Assembly: GCF_932526225.1 (NCBI RefSeq)
Contig: NC_064035.1
Span: 4,029,501-4,093,500, forward strand
Length of the DNA stretch: 64,000 nt
Direction: 5' to 3'
From: Nematostella vectensis
Lineage: Eukaryota > Cnidaria > Anthozoa > Actiniaria > Edwardsiidae
A program made the position numbers and the translations under genes. The notes under the pieces are model-generated. The model saw only the letters and a program-made list of their open reading frames with translations. It searched no databases and was not told the DNA's origin. Shown here in pieces: positions 33,265-45,490 of the stretch. Within the stretch, counting starts at the first letter, position 1, and each line of letters starts with the position of its first letter.

Positions 33265-34501
33265 TAGCCTGTAATATAATGTAATTATGAGAACCATGAC
33301 TTGTAATATTACTATGATTGTGTTATGATAATCAGGTATCGTGAAGTTGCTCAAAAGCACGCATAATTATTTTTCCGGATCTTCAACTTTTATTGTCTTT
33401 ACAAGAAGACGGAAACATATCTATAACATTTAGAAAACCTACTTTTTTCGCTAAACTGGATTTTCAACAAAAATAAAAACTTTTTACACCTAGTTTACAT
33501 TGAATGTTTGTATTTTTCAAGAAATTTGAGCAACGATACCAATTACATGGTCGTGCTAATCTGCAAATATTGCAAAAAAAAAATTGCAACCTTGACATAT
33601 GAATTCTGCACAGCGATCCAGATTTGCCATTTGTAAAAGCTTCTTCCGATTATAAGGCGAATGGACTCAAAAACATTTAATCATGAATATTAATCATGAA
33701 TAAGGCTTAGTTCGGTAATGATCGACCTCAATATTGTTATTATTGTGTATTTAAAAAAAAATAAATAAAAGTTAGAAAGGAATAGACAATTACATAGCCA
33801 CAAATGAAAACATTTCAAAATCAAGTACTTAGGCATCCCTCTAACCAATGATGAAAACAATTCAATTTATAAAACATGAGCAATTTCTATATTTCAGGAA
33901 CTAAGATAATTACAAAGAAATCAATTTCCTGGTAGGAAAATAATACAGTTCAAAGCTTATAGTTTTTTTTTACTCTTGATGAAGGAAACGAGATGTAAAT
34001 ACATGTTAGGCAATGAGTGGCAAAACATTTCAATTAAAATTAGGTTACTTACGAAAGTTGTGTACGGCACTCAGTAAATATTAATTAAGTTGTCGGTAGA
34101 AATTCATCAACCATTTACTTAGGCAGCAGCAAAAATCAAATTCAAATAGGGCCGTAGCAGGCCTCGAAATATGGGGGGGGGGCACAATACAGAAACATTA
34201 AGAAAATATGGGAGAAACTCTGCCACGCCCCTACTGGTCATTTTCTTGTGGAATTTGTGTAAATTAAAGTGTAATTTGTACTTTTACTCTAAAAAAGTCG
34301 AGATTTCTCAGTGTTTTTTTTTTAAAATCACCTTCTATTCGAATCGTCGCGACAACTGATTAGTTTGGATCCTCTATAATCTGTTCATTGAGTACTTATC
34401 CTTGCCACCAAGACCCACACCGAGCAAGATATGACAAGAAGCAGATGCTCGCTTTTAAAATTGTAGCATCTATCGCAAATTCCCAGATTCCACCAACAAA
34501 C

Positions 34502-36013
34502 ATGGAACAAAACTTTACAAATGGTAAGAGAACGTTTACCGAGGGACTTACAGCACAATTCTTTTCTATTTAAACGATAATCAGATAATTAAAAACAAGT
34601 ATTTAGTAAAGCTTCCTATTAAATTACGCTTAATAATTACAAAAAAAAAAACGAATGAATATCTGTTTTTTTTAAACAACAAAATGAACATGCAACCTTG
34701 ACGAGAAAAAAGTACTAAATAAGTAAATATAGTTGATAAAATGCGGGAAGAAGCATAGATCGTAATAAAATATTAAGGAAAAAATTTAGCCTTTCTGTTC
34801 GAGTAAGGGTGGTATATCGTATTTAGAAGACAATCTATCTGGATAACAAATTCTCATATTGCTCACATTATATACAATCTAATCTGGCTAACAAATTCTC
34901 ATATTGCTCACATTACTCGTTCGAGTAAGGGTGGTATATCGTATTTAGAAGACAATCTAATCTGGCTAACAAATTCTCATATTCCTCACATTACTGCTCC
35001 TGGCGCAAGGCACATTTATTTTTATCTCCAGGGTCTCACGCACTCCTGAATGCGTCAATCTCGTCGGAAAAGCTGGCCTTCAAATTAGTTATGCCTTATA
35101 CATCTTCACCAGTCTCCTCTCGACCGTCGCAAATACGCTGATTATTTACGTGAACAGCAAACCACGCATGCGCACTACAATGAACATCCTCATCCTTAAT
35201 ATGGCAGTTGGTAACGTCATCGTCACGCTGTTTGGCTGCCCAATCACATCAATGTGGATCATGGATAATCTCACTTGGTTTGGAGGCCTTGCGGGATATA
35301 TAACCTGTCGCATTGGACATGTCACCTTTTTCGTCTCCTGTTTTGTGTCATTGTTCCGTCTGTTATTCATATCCGTGGACAGGTTTCTAGCCGTCAAACG
35401 ACCGCTGCATCACAAGGCCACGAACGGCTGGCTCAAATACGCTGTAGCGGAAACATGGTTGTTTGCGCTTTTGAGCGTAGAAAGTGCGATGTCGATTTCC
35501 CTGGTAGAGCGTGGTGATGGAAAAGTCGTCTGTGGAATACAATATGCGAGACGTATGGGCATCTTTATGATGGCTGTCTTTCTAGTGATGCTCGTCGCCA
35601 TGGTTTTCATCTACACGTGGATTGGGTACAAACTGTGGACTCGCCACACGCCAGGAGAACAGCAAGGCACTGTGAACCAGCGCAACGCACGCACCGCATC
35701 CAGGGCCACGCGGATGATCATAGCCACCCTGCTGGCATTAGTGGTTTGCTGGTCTTCTTGGATGATTGCACATTTCTTATACTTAGTCTTTAACATACGT
35801 GACGAGGCAAACAGCAATTTGATTGCCGCAAGTTACGTTTTTCTTTATAGCAACGGATTTATCAATATCTGCGTCTACTTTTCAATGAATGAAAAGTTTC
35901 GGCATGAAATAAGGGCTTGGTGCTCCTGCGTGCGTTTTTGTAGACGGAAAGGTGACATCTCTAGAGGTCACTTTCGCGAAGTAGCCATGAACACGCTCCA
36001 CAGAACGCAGTAG
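34502..36013 (+). CDS. Class A GPCR type B (only open copy, unit 2)
   Basis: Probable exons: 34502-34523 (MEQNFTN plus one base; donor GTAAGA) and 35010-36013 (TAG), giving 341 aa. The acceptor CGCAAG at 35009 keeps frame with exon 1; the better-looking CTCCAG at 35031 does not, so the 5' structure is uncertain. The receptor part is clear: STVANTLIIYV (TM1), LNMAVGN (TM2 with Asn at 2.50 where type A has Asp), Cys before TM3, SVDRFLAVKRPL, the TM5 segment shared with type A, LLALVVCWSSWMIAHF (TM6, no CWxP proline), SNGFINICVYFSMNEKF (TM7), and a short Cys/Arg-rich tail. AATAAA sites follow at about 36269 and 36288. The TM5-to-TM6 core is nearly identical to type A while both ends differ. Ligand unknown. 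Confidence 0.78.
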
Positions 36014-36617
36014 AGCTACTCGGTGTCTCATTAAACTCTGAATTCAACTTCCCAATTTGCGACGCGCGCGTAAAACCGAAGTCAAGGAAAAAACCTCGCC
36101 AGCCCCCTGACCTCAGTTGCGGGACATGGGGAAGGTGGATAGGATCTTTGCGTACCACAAACTGTGCTCTAAATTACGGCAAATGCCGATCGGCATATGG
36201 AGTTCTAGCTGCAAACTCATTATGTGTTTTGCTTTTAAGACCTAAGGACTACATCTATTATCATTATAATAAAGTTTTTACAGTGTAATAAATAAAATCT
36301 CCGTATATATGTATATATATTTTTCAAAACCTACTTCCGTAGGAGACTCCATACCGACTTTTTCGGTCCCGTGTGGGAGAGTTTGAAATTGTGGTTTTGG
36401 GAAAAAGTGCTCGCTATATTAGGGATAAACTGTATTTCACATACGTTTCTGGAGTCTTTGTATACGTTTTTCAAACCTATTTCCAAGCAACTCTATCATG
36501 AGTTGTCTAGCAGACGATCTACTCTAACCCTACTCCGATAACCCTAGTAAAATTATCTCATCAATGTTTTTATCTACTCTTACAACCTAGTAATTATGTG
36601 AGTTGTCTAGACTCTAT

Positions 36618-36895
36618 CTAGTAGACAATTCTCCACTTCGTTGGCTGTTCACACTTGCCGATTTCCTTATCCCCACAAAGACAATTAAACGTTTGATCGC
36701 CATGGAAACCTAGAATATCTCGCTCTTCATAAATGCGGAAAGAGAATGTGGACTCGCAAGTGCCGATGAAGAACCGAGCATGCGCACAAATCCACTGGTC
36801 GATGATCGCCACTCCTCCGTCTCCAAACTTCTCCAGAATCCTTTGCGGGGGGTCGTACTTAACAATTGGTAGCTTGCTCTTCAAGTAGTCAACAT
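36618..36895 (-). pseudogene. Extra copy of POFUT2 last exon (unit 2)
   Basis: Intact 92-codon terminal exon with CAG acceptor, apparently the same peptide as the unit 3 copy (EERDILGFHG, CLCGDKEIG). It could serve as a distal alternative last exon for the real gene, or be inert. Confidence 0.8.
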
Positions 36896-37110
36896 CTGGG
36901 GATATGAAATATAATTCAGACAAATCAATAAGGTAGCCAAGAGGTAAAATGACAAGTAGTGGTTACATCTGGGGATATGAAATATAATTCCGACAAATCA
37001 AGAAAGTAGCCAAGAGGTAAAATGACAAGTAGTGGTTACATCTGGGGATATGAAATATAATTCAGACAAATCAAGAAGGTAGCCAAGAGGTAAAATGACA
37101 AGTAGTGGTT
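36892..37110. repeat. 73-bp acceptor-containing tandem repeat (unit 2)
   Basis: Three copies as in unit 1, so the triplication predates the segmental duplication. Confidence 0.9.
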
Positions 37111-37445
37111 ACAAGAGGAACTACGTGGCAATAAACATTGGATAGTAAGGCGGGTCCGGACCGAACCCGAAAGAGCTCGCTCGGAACGGGAAGAGCGAGC
37201 GGAAATAAGTTAACAATATTACAATAAACTTTAAATTACTTTTTTGGTAAAGCTTGCATTCTCCTTTATCAAATTGATTAAGATGAGAAGTGGTTTTGAC
37301 TTTAAGCAAAGAACCTTCAAGCCTTCAGCCTTATTAAACCAACTTATAGTCCAAACAAGTGTTGGGGGGACTGGCCGGGATCTTTAAGTCAAGTTTTAAT
37401 TGTTTGCCCGAGGGCCAGCACACAACAGCAGAAGCAGCGTACAGA

Positions 37446-38061
37446 ACTAGGCTCGCTATATTTATACGTTACGACCAGACAGCCATACATGTACACTCTT
37501 AACGAGGCTCGCTATATTTATACGCTACGACCAGACAGCCATCCATGTACACTCTTAACTAGGCTCGCTATATTTATACGCTACGACCAGACAGCCATCC
37601 ATGTACACTCTTAACGAGGCTCGCTATATTTATACGCTACGACCAGACAGCCATCCATGTACACTCTTAACTAGGCTCGCTATATTTATACGCTACGACC
37701 AGACAGCCATCCATGTACACTCTTAACTAGGCTCGCTATATTTATACGTTACGACCAGACAGCCATCCATGTACACTCTTAACGAGGCTCGCTATATTTA
37801 TACGTTACGACCAGACAGCCATCCATGTACACTCTTAACTAGGCTCGCTATATTTATACGCTACGACCAGACAGCCATCCATGTACACTATTAACTAGGC
37901 TCGCTATATTTATACGTTACGACCAGACAGCCATCCATGTACACTATTAACTAGGCTCGCTATATTTATACGTTACGACCAGACAGCCATCCATGTACAC
38001 TCTTAACTAGGCTCGCTATATTTATACGCTATGACCAGACAGCAATCCATGTACACTCTTT
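37446..38061. repeat. 56-bp minisatellite, about 11 copies (unit 2)
   Basis: Eleven head-to-tail 56-bp copies with T/C variation at ACGTTACG/ACGCTACG and at the spacer TTAACTAGG/TTAACGAGG; the GAGG form is seen only in this unit. Confidence 0.95.
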
Positions 38062-38811
38062 TTTTTTTTATAAAGAACGTCTTATTTTCAGTTGAGGCTG
38101 GACCGTTATTATTTTTGGGACATTTAAGTCCCGAAGCATAGTGCGATCCAATGTAGTCAATATTTCACTTATTCTTATAACTAAACGAACATCCTCCTAT
38201 TCAAGCTAAATTAATAAAAAACTAAAAATTCCTCAAGAATACTTTTAACCTTGAATTATCCTATAAGCTAGAGAAAATATATTGACTTGTATATTTGCTT
38301 CCTACAATAAGTAAAATCCAAATTTATTCTAACATAATCATAACAGCTGTGAAACTTCCAGCACTCTGGTGAGATAATCAAAATTAACCTCCCACGCCAA
38401 TCAACTGCTATAATTTCGTGCTGGTGTTCGTGCAAAGATCTATCCGAATAGTTTTTCTGTCAAAAAAATAAAATTTCGAAAAAAAATAATTTTTTTATTA
38501 GCGCTAGTGTGTACAAACGACGATGCCGCAGGCTCGTCGGTTAATCACGAAAAAATAAAAAGTGTTATGAATTATTTTCATTTTACCAACAGCGCATCCA
38601 CGTAGACTTAGAGTGCTTTGCGGTTTTTCGGCACACGCCTGTTTTTGAGAAAATATAGAAGTTTTGTTTTCGAACGAGCCAGGGCCGGGGCTGTGGCTGA
38701 GGGTACGCCAGGTCTAACGCTACTCGTCCGTTTTCGCGCCACAAAATTCCCAATATTCCAAAACAAATAATCGCCAAATAACCCCGAATGAGAACCGACG
38801 AGCACGCTATG

Positions 38812-39185
38812 CAGGCCCGTACACAGGGGGAGGGGGGGGTACGAACTCACCCCCCCCCCCCCACAACGGCCGAAAGTCTACTTTCGGTTCTCAATAGACG
38901 TGCTATTCGTAGCCAAAACTATAAAGCATAGGCTAGATCCACTCTATTATGTCATTAATCCATAAGTCAGACTCTATTTGTAGCTAAATCCGACAATAAA
39001 CGTCCCGTGGAGATACTGCAAAGGCATAAAAACCCTTTTTGTTCTTTCGGGGGTGGTCAGATTTTTATCAGAAAACTTCCTCCCTCCCCCCCCCCCTCCC
39101 CCAGAAAAATGAGGTCCACTTTTTCTGATTTCGCCACCCCCCCCCCCCCCCCCCCCCCCCAAGAAAAATCCTGGGTACGGACCTG
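38812..39185. mobile_element. MITE, CAGGCCCGTACACAGG family (unit 2)
   Basis: Duplicate of the element at 27980, ending GGGTACGGACCTG. Its C-run in the right arm is longer (about 24). Confidence 0.75.
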
Positions 39186-39513
39186 CTAAGGTTCATGCGG
39201 CTTCGTGGGTAAAAATATAATTTCTGCTGTTTTTCTATCACCAATAAATCCAATAAATACTGTGCTTCTCTTTACAAATTCTAAAGTAAAGAATTTTTAA
39301 AAGAAAAGTAATAAAAAGGAATGAAAAGACAGCTGGGTGCCATAAAGTCTTCTCTTTATCTATATCTATGTTATTTTAATAAGCTTATTCTAATAAACTT
39401 TTCACACAATTCACTTGATCTTAAGCTCGCCGTTAGGCTATCCTGCTTTCATAACCACAGCAAAAACAAAGAAGAAGTAAGTTCCGTAACACGACACCTC
39501 GTTTACCGAAAAT

Positions 39514-41435
39514 ATGGGAAACCTTTCAAATTCAAATGGTAAGTATATCCTCCACAAATACACAATATCCTAATAAAACAAAAACTTGTTTTGATGGGAA
39601 TATGGAGAAAAACTTTATTATAGACCTTAACCTACATTTGTCTGTTTGTACACATTACGAATTAAACACAGAAATTATAATTTGTTAGTAAAAAAATACA
39701 TGCTGCTCGCAATTTGTATTCGATTCAACTCTTATTAATGAGGGAAACCTAACAAACAAAATACAAACTTACAAATTCCCGGTCAAGAAAAAATAACAGT
39801 AATATTTGTGCAAAACAATCTGAAAACTTATTTTTCAGATTTCAGATATTATAGAAAGGTCAAACGCGATTAATTTCACTGATTTTTTTTTAGATTTTAG
39901 AAAGCAATAATAAGCAATTAATAAAAATGTTGTTAAGATACCTTTAAAAAATGTAGTTGGTCCAAATTCAAAAGTAAAGATTTCCATAATAATTTCCTAA
40001 ATTGAAATCTGAGATATATTGCTATTAATTGTCGAAAATCCCTTTGCGCTCTTACGTCGTTACTATGGGAACGTCAATGTAAATATATGTTATTGATATA
40101 AAAAAAAGGTAGAAGAAAATCGTAGAAAATAGAACACCTAGCAAGGGAATAGCTTGACTCGTTTCGAGATCTTCATAAGCAATCTGGATCGGCCAAACTC
40201 TGAAACTCAAAAATTTTAACAGAGTTCCTTATAGCTTGCTTGTTTGCCTATATGTAACTATAAAACTAGTTAATTTTATTGAGACTAGTCTAAAATTGAG
40301 TCAAAGCATGAAGAAAATGTTTTGGCCGCGTCTCTTAAGTACTCTTCCATTTCACTTGTTTCTTTTTTCAGAATGCCAGTTTGCGTACAACTACGTGGGT
40401 TTGTCTTACAAAGGTAAAACTGCTATTTCAGCTTTCCATGTCCTCCCCAGTCTTCTCTCGACCGTCGCGAACGTGCTGACCATTTACGTGAACAGCAAGC
40501 CACGCATGCGCACTACAACCAATATCCTCATCCTAAATATGGCAGTTAGTGACGTCATCGTCACCCTGATCGGCTGTCCAATCACGGTGGCGTGGTTCTG
40601 GGATGGTATGCTGTGGTTTGATGGTCTCGTGGGAGAAATAACATGCCGGATTTGTTTTTCAGTATTTTACTTGTCCTGTTACGTGTCATTGTTCAGTCTG
40701 TTATTCATATCCATGGACAGATTTCTAGCCGTCAAACGACCGCTGCAGCACAAGGCCATGAAGGGCTGGCTCAAGTACGCTGTATCGGCAACATGGTTGG
40801 TTGCGCTTTTGAGCGTAGAAAGTGCGATGTCGATTTGCCTGGTAGAGCGAGGTGATGGAAAAGTCGTCTGTGGAATACGAGATATGAGACGTACGGGCAT
40901 CCTTATGATGACTGTCTTTCTAGCGATGCTCGTCGCCATGGTTTTCATCTACACGTGGATTGGGTACAAACTGTGGACTCGCCACACGCCAGGAGAACAG
41001 CAAGGGACTGTGAACCAGCGCAACGCACGCACCGCATCCAGGGCCACGCGGATGATCATAGCCACCCTGCTGGCATTTGTGGTCTGCTGGTCCCCTTCCA
41101 TAGCATTGGAAATACAAGGGGTTGTAACACCTCCTTCAACAGCGGCATTTGCGTACGCAATACTATATTTTAATGGTCTTATAAACGTTTGCATTTATGT
41201 CTTGATGAACGAAAAATTTCGCAACGAAGTCAAGACTCTGTTAAAGTGCTGTTTTTGCTGCAATGCTGTTGCAGTCTCTAGCAACCTTCGCCAAATATCT
41301 GCAGAACACGGTCTTCCATCTGACAAAAGCGGTGGCGGCATTGAGGTCTTATGTATTTCAAGTCTTCAAAACAGGCGGAGGCAAAATGCGGTAGCATGGA
41401 ACAACTTAGCAATGTCACCTGGGGCAGCCGAGTGA
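39514..41435 (+). CDS. Class A GPCR type A, copy 2
   Basis: Exons 39514-39538 (MGNLSNSN) and 40372-41435, giving 362 aa. Same architecture as copy 1. Differences include AVSD in TM2 (Asp 2.50 kept), FDG for FGG before TM3, SMDRF for SVDRF, PSIALE for PSMALE in TM6, and LYFNGLINVC in TM7. The intron is only 833 bp because the 43-bp array has a single copy at about 40118-40165. All changes keep the frame open. Confidence 0.88.
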
Positions 41436-41482
41436 GAAACGTCTATTTGAGGATATCATTCGATTTCCAGCCTACCTCGTCC

Positions 41483-41622
41483 CAGGCACGTACACAGGGG
41501 GTGCGGGTGCGCATACCTCTTGGCCGCCAAAAATTGGCCATAGGAATCTTCATACACTATGCTTTTTCCATATGATACCTATAATTGCAAAACCCCATCA
41601 GCCAATCCTGTGTACGCGCCTG
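41483..41622. mobile_element. 140-bp MITE (unit 2)
   Basis: Duplicate of the element at 31863; one substitution in the left end (CAGGCACGTACACAGG). Confidence 0.85.
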
Positions 41623-41824
41623 CGTCCGTATTTGTCTGAGTAAAGCAGGGTATATAATGTACATTTCTTTTTTTTTCCGCTTCAGACCATTTTATGGTAA
41701 ACTTATAATATAGGGTAGATATGACTTACTAAAGTATAAATATCATAATATAATATCATATAAATATAATAATTATGTGATGCGTGACGTCACACACGGA
41801 ATTTGAATCGTAAACTACATTTGC

Positions 41825-41900
41825 CTGATTGGTCAGCATCCGGTAATAGAAACACCTTTTCAAGCGTCTCCTTTATCAGAAACTTCTTCAGTTGCTTGGC
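41825..41900 (-). pseudogene. POFUT2 exon 3 fragment at duplication junction 2
   Basis: Same truncation as at 32205. The donor has drifted further (GCAAAT). The switch to opsin follows at about 41900 (TTGGCCACGCC then GCGACACTCC). Confidence 0.85.
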
Positions 41901-41902
41901 CA

Positions 41903-42520
41903 CGCCTTCCTGCGACACTCCATCTTACGCTAGTTGCAGTAGAGCGTTATTTGAATATCGTACAGTGTATGGTCTCAAAGTTGACGAAAACAGAAGTCCT
42001 GAAGGCCGTCGTGTTGATCAGGGTGCTCTGATTGATCAGGGTGCTCTGATGGACACTGGCGCTGTTACCGTTGCTCGGTGTCTCGCAGTACAAACTTGAG
42101 GTCGGTGGTTTTGCCTGCTCTGTGGACTGGGAAAGAGGTGACTCTGCTAGTATCTCTTACGTCAGTGTTCTCTTCGTTTTATTCTATTTAATCCCCCTCT
42201 TTACCATGGCGTTCTGTTACTCCCGAATCTACTTGGCTGTACAATCCTTGCAAGTCAAACGATGGGGGACGCAGCTCGCAAACGTCGAAGGACTTATGGA
42301 GGCGGAGAAGAAAACGGCAAAAATGGCTTTTGTTATGACGTTCCTGGTTGCATGGACTCCGTATGCGGTCATCTCTTTCTATTCGATCACTGGACATGCT
42401 CGCGATCTATCCTTTATTTCGGTCACGCTTCCTGCTATCTTTGCCAAAACCTCGGCTTTCTACAACCCGATCATAACACTGGTTTTCTGGTTTTGTTTAA
42501 GAGATACCGTAAAGCTGTGA
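41903..42520 (+). pseudogene. Opsin pseudogene, 3' part (unit 3, best preserved)
   Basis: From TM3 (LAVERYLNIVQ) to TGA 42520. The only blocks after the junction are TGA codons inside two 18-bp repeats in TM4 (42029-42031, 42047-42049). Downstream it reads WTLALLPLLGVSQYKLE, ACSVDW, TM5 VLFVLFYLIPLFTMAF, TM6 MTFLVAWTPYAVISFY and TM7 PAIFAKTSAFYNPIITLVF. By spacing to the ECL2 cysteine, the Glu at 42098-42100 is at the rhodopsin-181 counterion position, and Lys AAA 42446-42448 is at the retinal position 296. With the TM3 tyrosine of unit 1 these identify the parent as a ciliated-animal opsin of invertebrate type; a cnidarian opsin group is inferred. Truncated at TM3 by the duplication junction. 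Confidence 0.87.
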
Positions 42521-42653
42521 TTGCAACAGTACAGCGGACCCAGGTTATCCTTTGGGTATCGAGGCAAAGCAATGCCACTCCCATTCAGGGACTGCCGTTG
42601 GCATACCCCCTGTGAAACGAAGCATCCATCAGAACCATTTGTTTGATAGTCTT

Positions 42654-42883
42654 ATGCTGCATTCACACCAAAACCGTGTTTAGTTAAACAAGGTTTTTCT
42701 TTGCCTTTTAACTTGCCAAGTTTCTCATTCTGTTGAATTCTTACTAGCTAAATGATCACTTATTAACATGTACAGCACAGTGTATATTCAGTTTTGTTCT
42801 TGGTTCTGTCCGCTCTTGGGAGATTGAGATTTGAACCAGTTTAATTAAACCGACTGGTTTAAGTGCTGGTGTGAATGCGGTAT
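42654..42883. mobile_element. MITE-like element with GCATTCACACC ends (unit 3)
   Basis: Duplicate of the element at 33035. Confidence 0.6.
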
Positions 42884-44300
42884 TAGCCTGTAATATAATG
42901 TAATTATGAGAACCATGCCTTGTAATATTACTATGATTGTGTTATGATAATCAGGTATCGTGAAGTTGCTCAAAAGCACGCATAATTATTTTTCCGGATC
43001 TTCAACTTTTATTGTCTTTACAAGAAGACGGAAACATATCTATAACATTTAGAAAACCTACTTTTTTTGCTAAACTGGATTTTCAACAAAAATAAGAACT
43101 TTTTATACCTAGTTTACATTGAATGTTTGTATTTTTCAAGAAATTTGAGCAACGATACCAATTACATGGTCGTGCTAATCTGCAAATATTGCAAAAAAAA
43201 AAATGCAACCGTGACATATGAATTCTGCACGCAGCGATCCAGATTTGCCATTTGTAAAAGCTTCTTCCGATTATAAGGCGAATGGACTCAAAAAACATTT
43301 AATCATGAATAAGGCTTAGTTCGGTAATGATCGACCTCAATATTGTTATTATTGTGTATTTAAAAAAAAAGAATAAATAAAAGTTAGAAAGGAATAGACA
43401 ATTACATAGCCACAAATGAAAACATTTCAAAATCAAGTACTTAGGCATCCCTCTAACCAATGATGAAAACAATTCAATTTATAAAACATGAGCAATTTCT
43501 ATATTTCAGGAACTAAGATAATTACAAAGAAATCAATTTCCTGTTAGGAAAATAATACAGTTCAAAGCTTATAGTTTTTTTTTTACTCTTGATGAAGGAA
43601 ACGAGAAGTAAATACATGTTAGGCAATGAGTGGCAAAACATTTCAATTTCAAAATTAGGTTACTTACGAAAGTTGTGTACGGCACTCAGTAAATATTAAT
43701 TAAGTTGTCGGTAGAAATTCATCAACCATTTACTCAGGCAGCAGCAAAAATCAAATTCAAATAGGGCCGTAGCAGGCCTCGAAATATGTGGTAGAAATGA
43801 CAAAATAAACCGGATATGAATAGAACCGGGTTTTTTTCGGATAAAACGCATGTCAAAAAACATATCGACCAAGTTTTTGAAATTGAAGAAGTTCCCAGTA
43901 TATTGTGAGTATTCTAATGAAATGTTTTATAATTTTTAAAATTTAACATGTTTATAAAATAACAACATGAAACCTTGAAAAAAAAAATGAACATGCAACC
44001 TTGACGAGAAAAAAGTACTAAATAAGTAAATATAGTTAATAAAATGCGAGAAGAAGCATAGATCGTAATAACATATTAAGGAAAAAATTTAGCCTTTCTG
44101 TTCGAGTAAGGGTGGTATATCGTATTTAGAAGACAATCTAGTCTGGCTAACAAATTCTCATATTGCTCACATTATATACAATCTAATCTGGCTAACAAAT
44201 TCTCATATTGCTTACATTATAGACAATCTAATCTGGCTAACAAATTCTCATATTGCTCACATTACTGTTCGTGACGCAAGCACTTTTATTTTATTTCAAG

Positions 44301-44871
44301 GGTCTCGCAACATGGTTGGTTGCGCTTTTGAGCGTAGAAAGTGCGATGTCGATTTCCCTGGTAGAGCGTGGTGATGGAAAAGTCGTCTGTAGAATACAAT
44401 ATGCGAGACGTATTGGCATCTTTATGATGGCTGTCTTTCTAGTGATGCTCGTCGCCATGGTTTTCATCTACACGTGGATTGGGTACAAACTGTGGACTCG
44501 CCACACGCCAGGAGAACAGCAAGGCACTGTGCGACCAGCGCAACGCACGCACCGCATCCAGGGCCACGCGGATGATCATAGCCACCCTGCTGGCATTTGT
44601 TGTCTGCTGGTCTTTTTGGATGATTGTACATTTCTTATACTTAGTCTTTAACATATGTGACGAGGCAAACAGCAATTTGATTGCCGCAAGTTACGTTTTT
44701 CTTTATAGCAACGGATTTATCAATATCTGCGTCTACTTTTCAATGAATGAAAAGTTTCGGCATGAAATAAGGGCTTGGTGCTCCTGCGTACCTTTTCGTA
44801 GACGGAAAGGTGACATCTTTAGAGGTCACTTCCGCGAAGTAGCCATGAACACGCTCCACAGAATGCAGTAG
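44301..44871 (+). pseudogene. GPCR type B pseudogene (unit 3)
   Basis: Lacks exon 1 and TM1-TM3: intron-end sequence is joined at about 44306 to TM4 (ATWLVALLSVESAMS). A one-base insertion at about 44531 (GTGCGACCAGCG for GTGAACCAGCG) breaks the frame in the third intracellular loop. After it, TM6, TM7 and the tail remain open to TAG 44871. The TM4 start is type-A-like (ATWLVA, not ETWLFA), a sign of conversion from type A. Confidence 0.87.
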
Positions 44872-45490
44872 AGCTACTCGGTGTCTCATTAAACTCTGAA
44901 TTCAACTTCCCACTTTGCGACGCGCGCGTGAAACCACCGAAGTCAAGGAAAAAACCTCGCCAGCCCCCTGACCTCAGTTGCGGGACATGGGGAAGGTGGA
45001 TAGGATCTTTGCGTACCACAAACTGTGCTCTAAATTACGGCAAATGCCGATCGGCATATGGAGTTCTAGCTGCAAACTCATTATGTGTTTTGCTTTTAAG
45101 ACCTAAGGACTACATCTATTATCATTATAATAAAGTTTTTACAGTGTAATAAATAAAATCTCCGTATATATGTATATATATTTTTCAAAACCTACTTCCG
45201 TAGGAGACTCCATACCGACTTTTTCGGTCCCGTGTGGGAGCACAATTTACAGAGTTTGAAATTGTGGTTTTGGGAAAAAGTGCTCGCTATATTAGGGATA
45301 AACTGTATTTCACATACGTTTCTGGAGTCTTTGTATACGTTTTTCAAACCTATTTCCAAGCAACTCTATCATGAGTTGTCTAGCAGACGATCTACTCTAA
45401 CCCTACTCCGATACCCCTAGTAAAATTATCTCATCAATGTTTTTATCTACTCTTACAACCTAGTAATTATGTGAGTTGTCTAGACTCTAT

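Larger units (their letters stand above)
32281..41900. repeat. Segmental duplication unit 2 (about 9.6 kb)
   Basis: Second tandem unit, same order as unit 1, bounded by the two POFUT2-exon-3/opsin junctions. It alone keeps an open type B GPCR and has just one copy of the 43-bp repeat. Confidence 0.93.
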
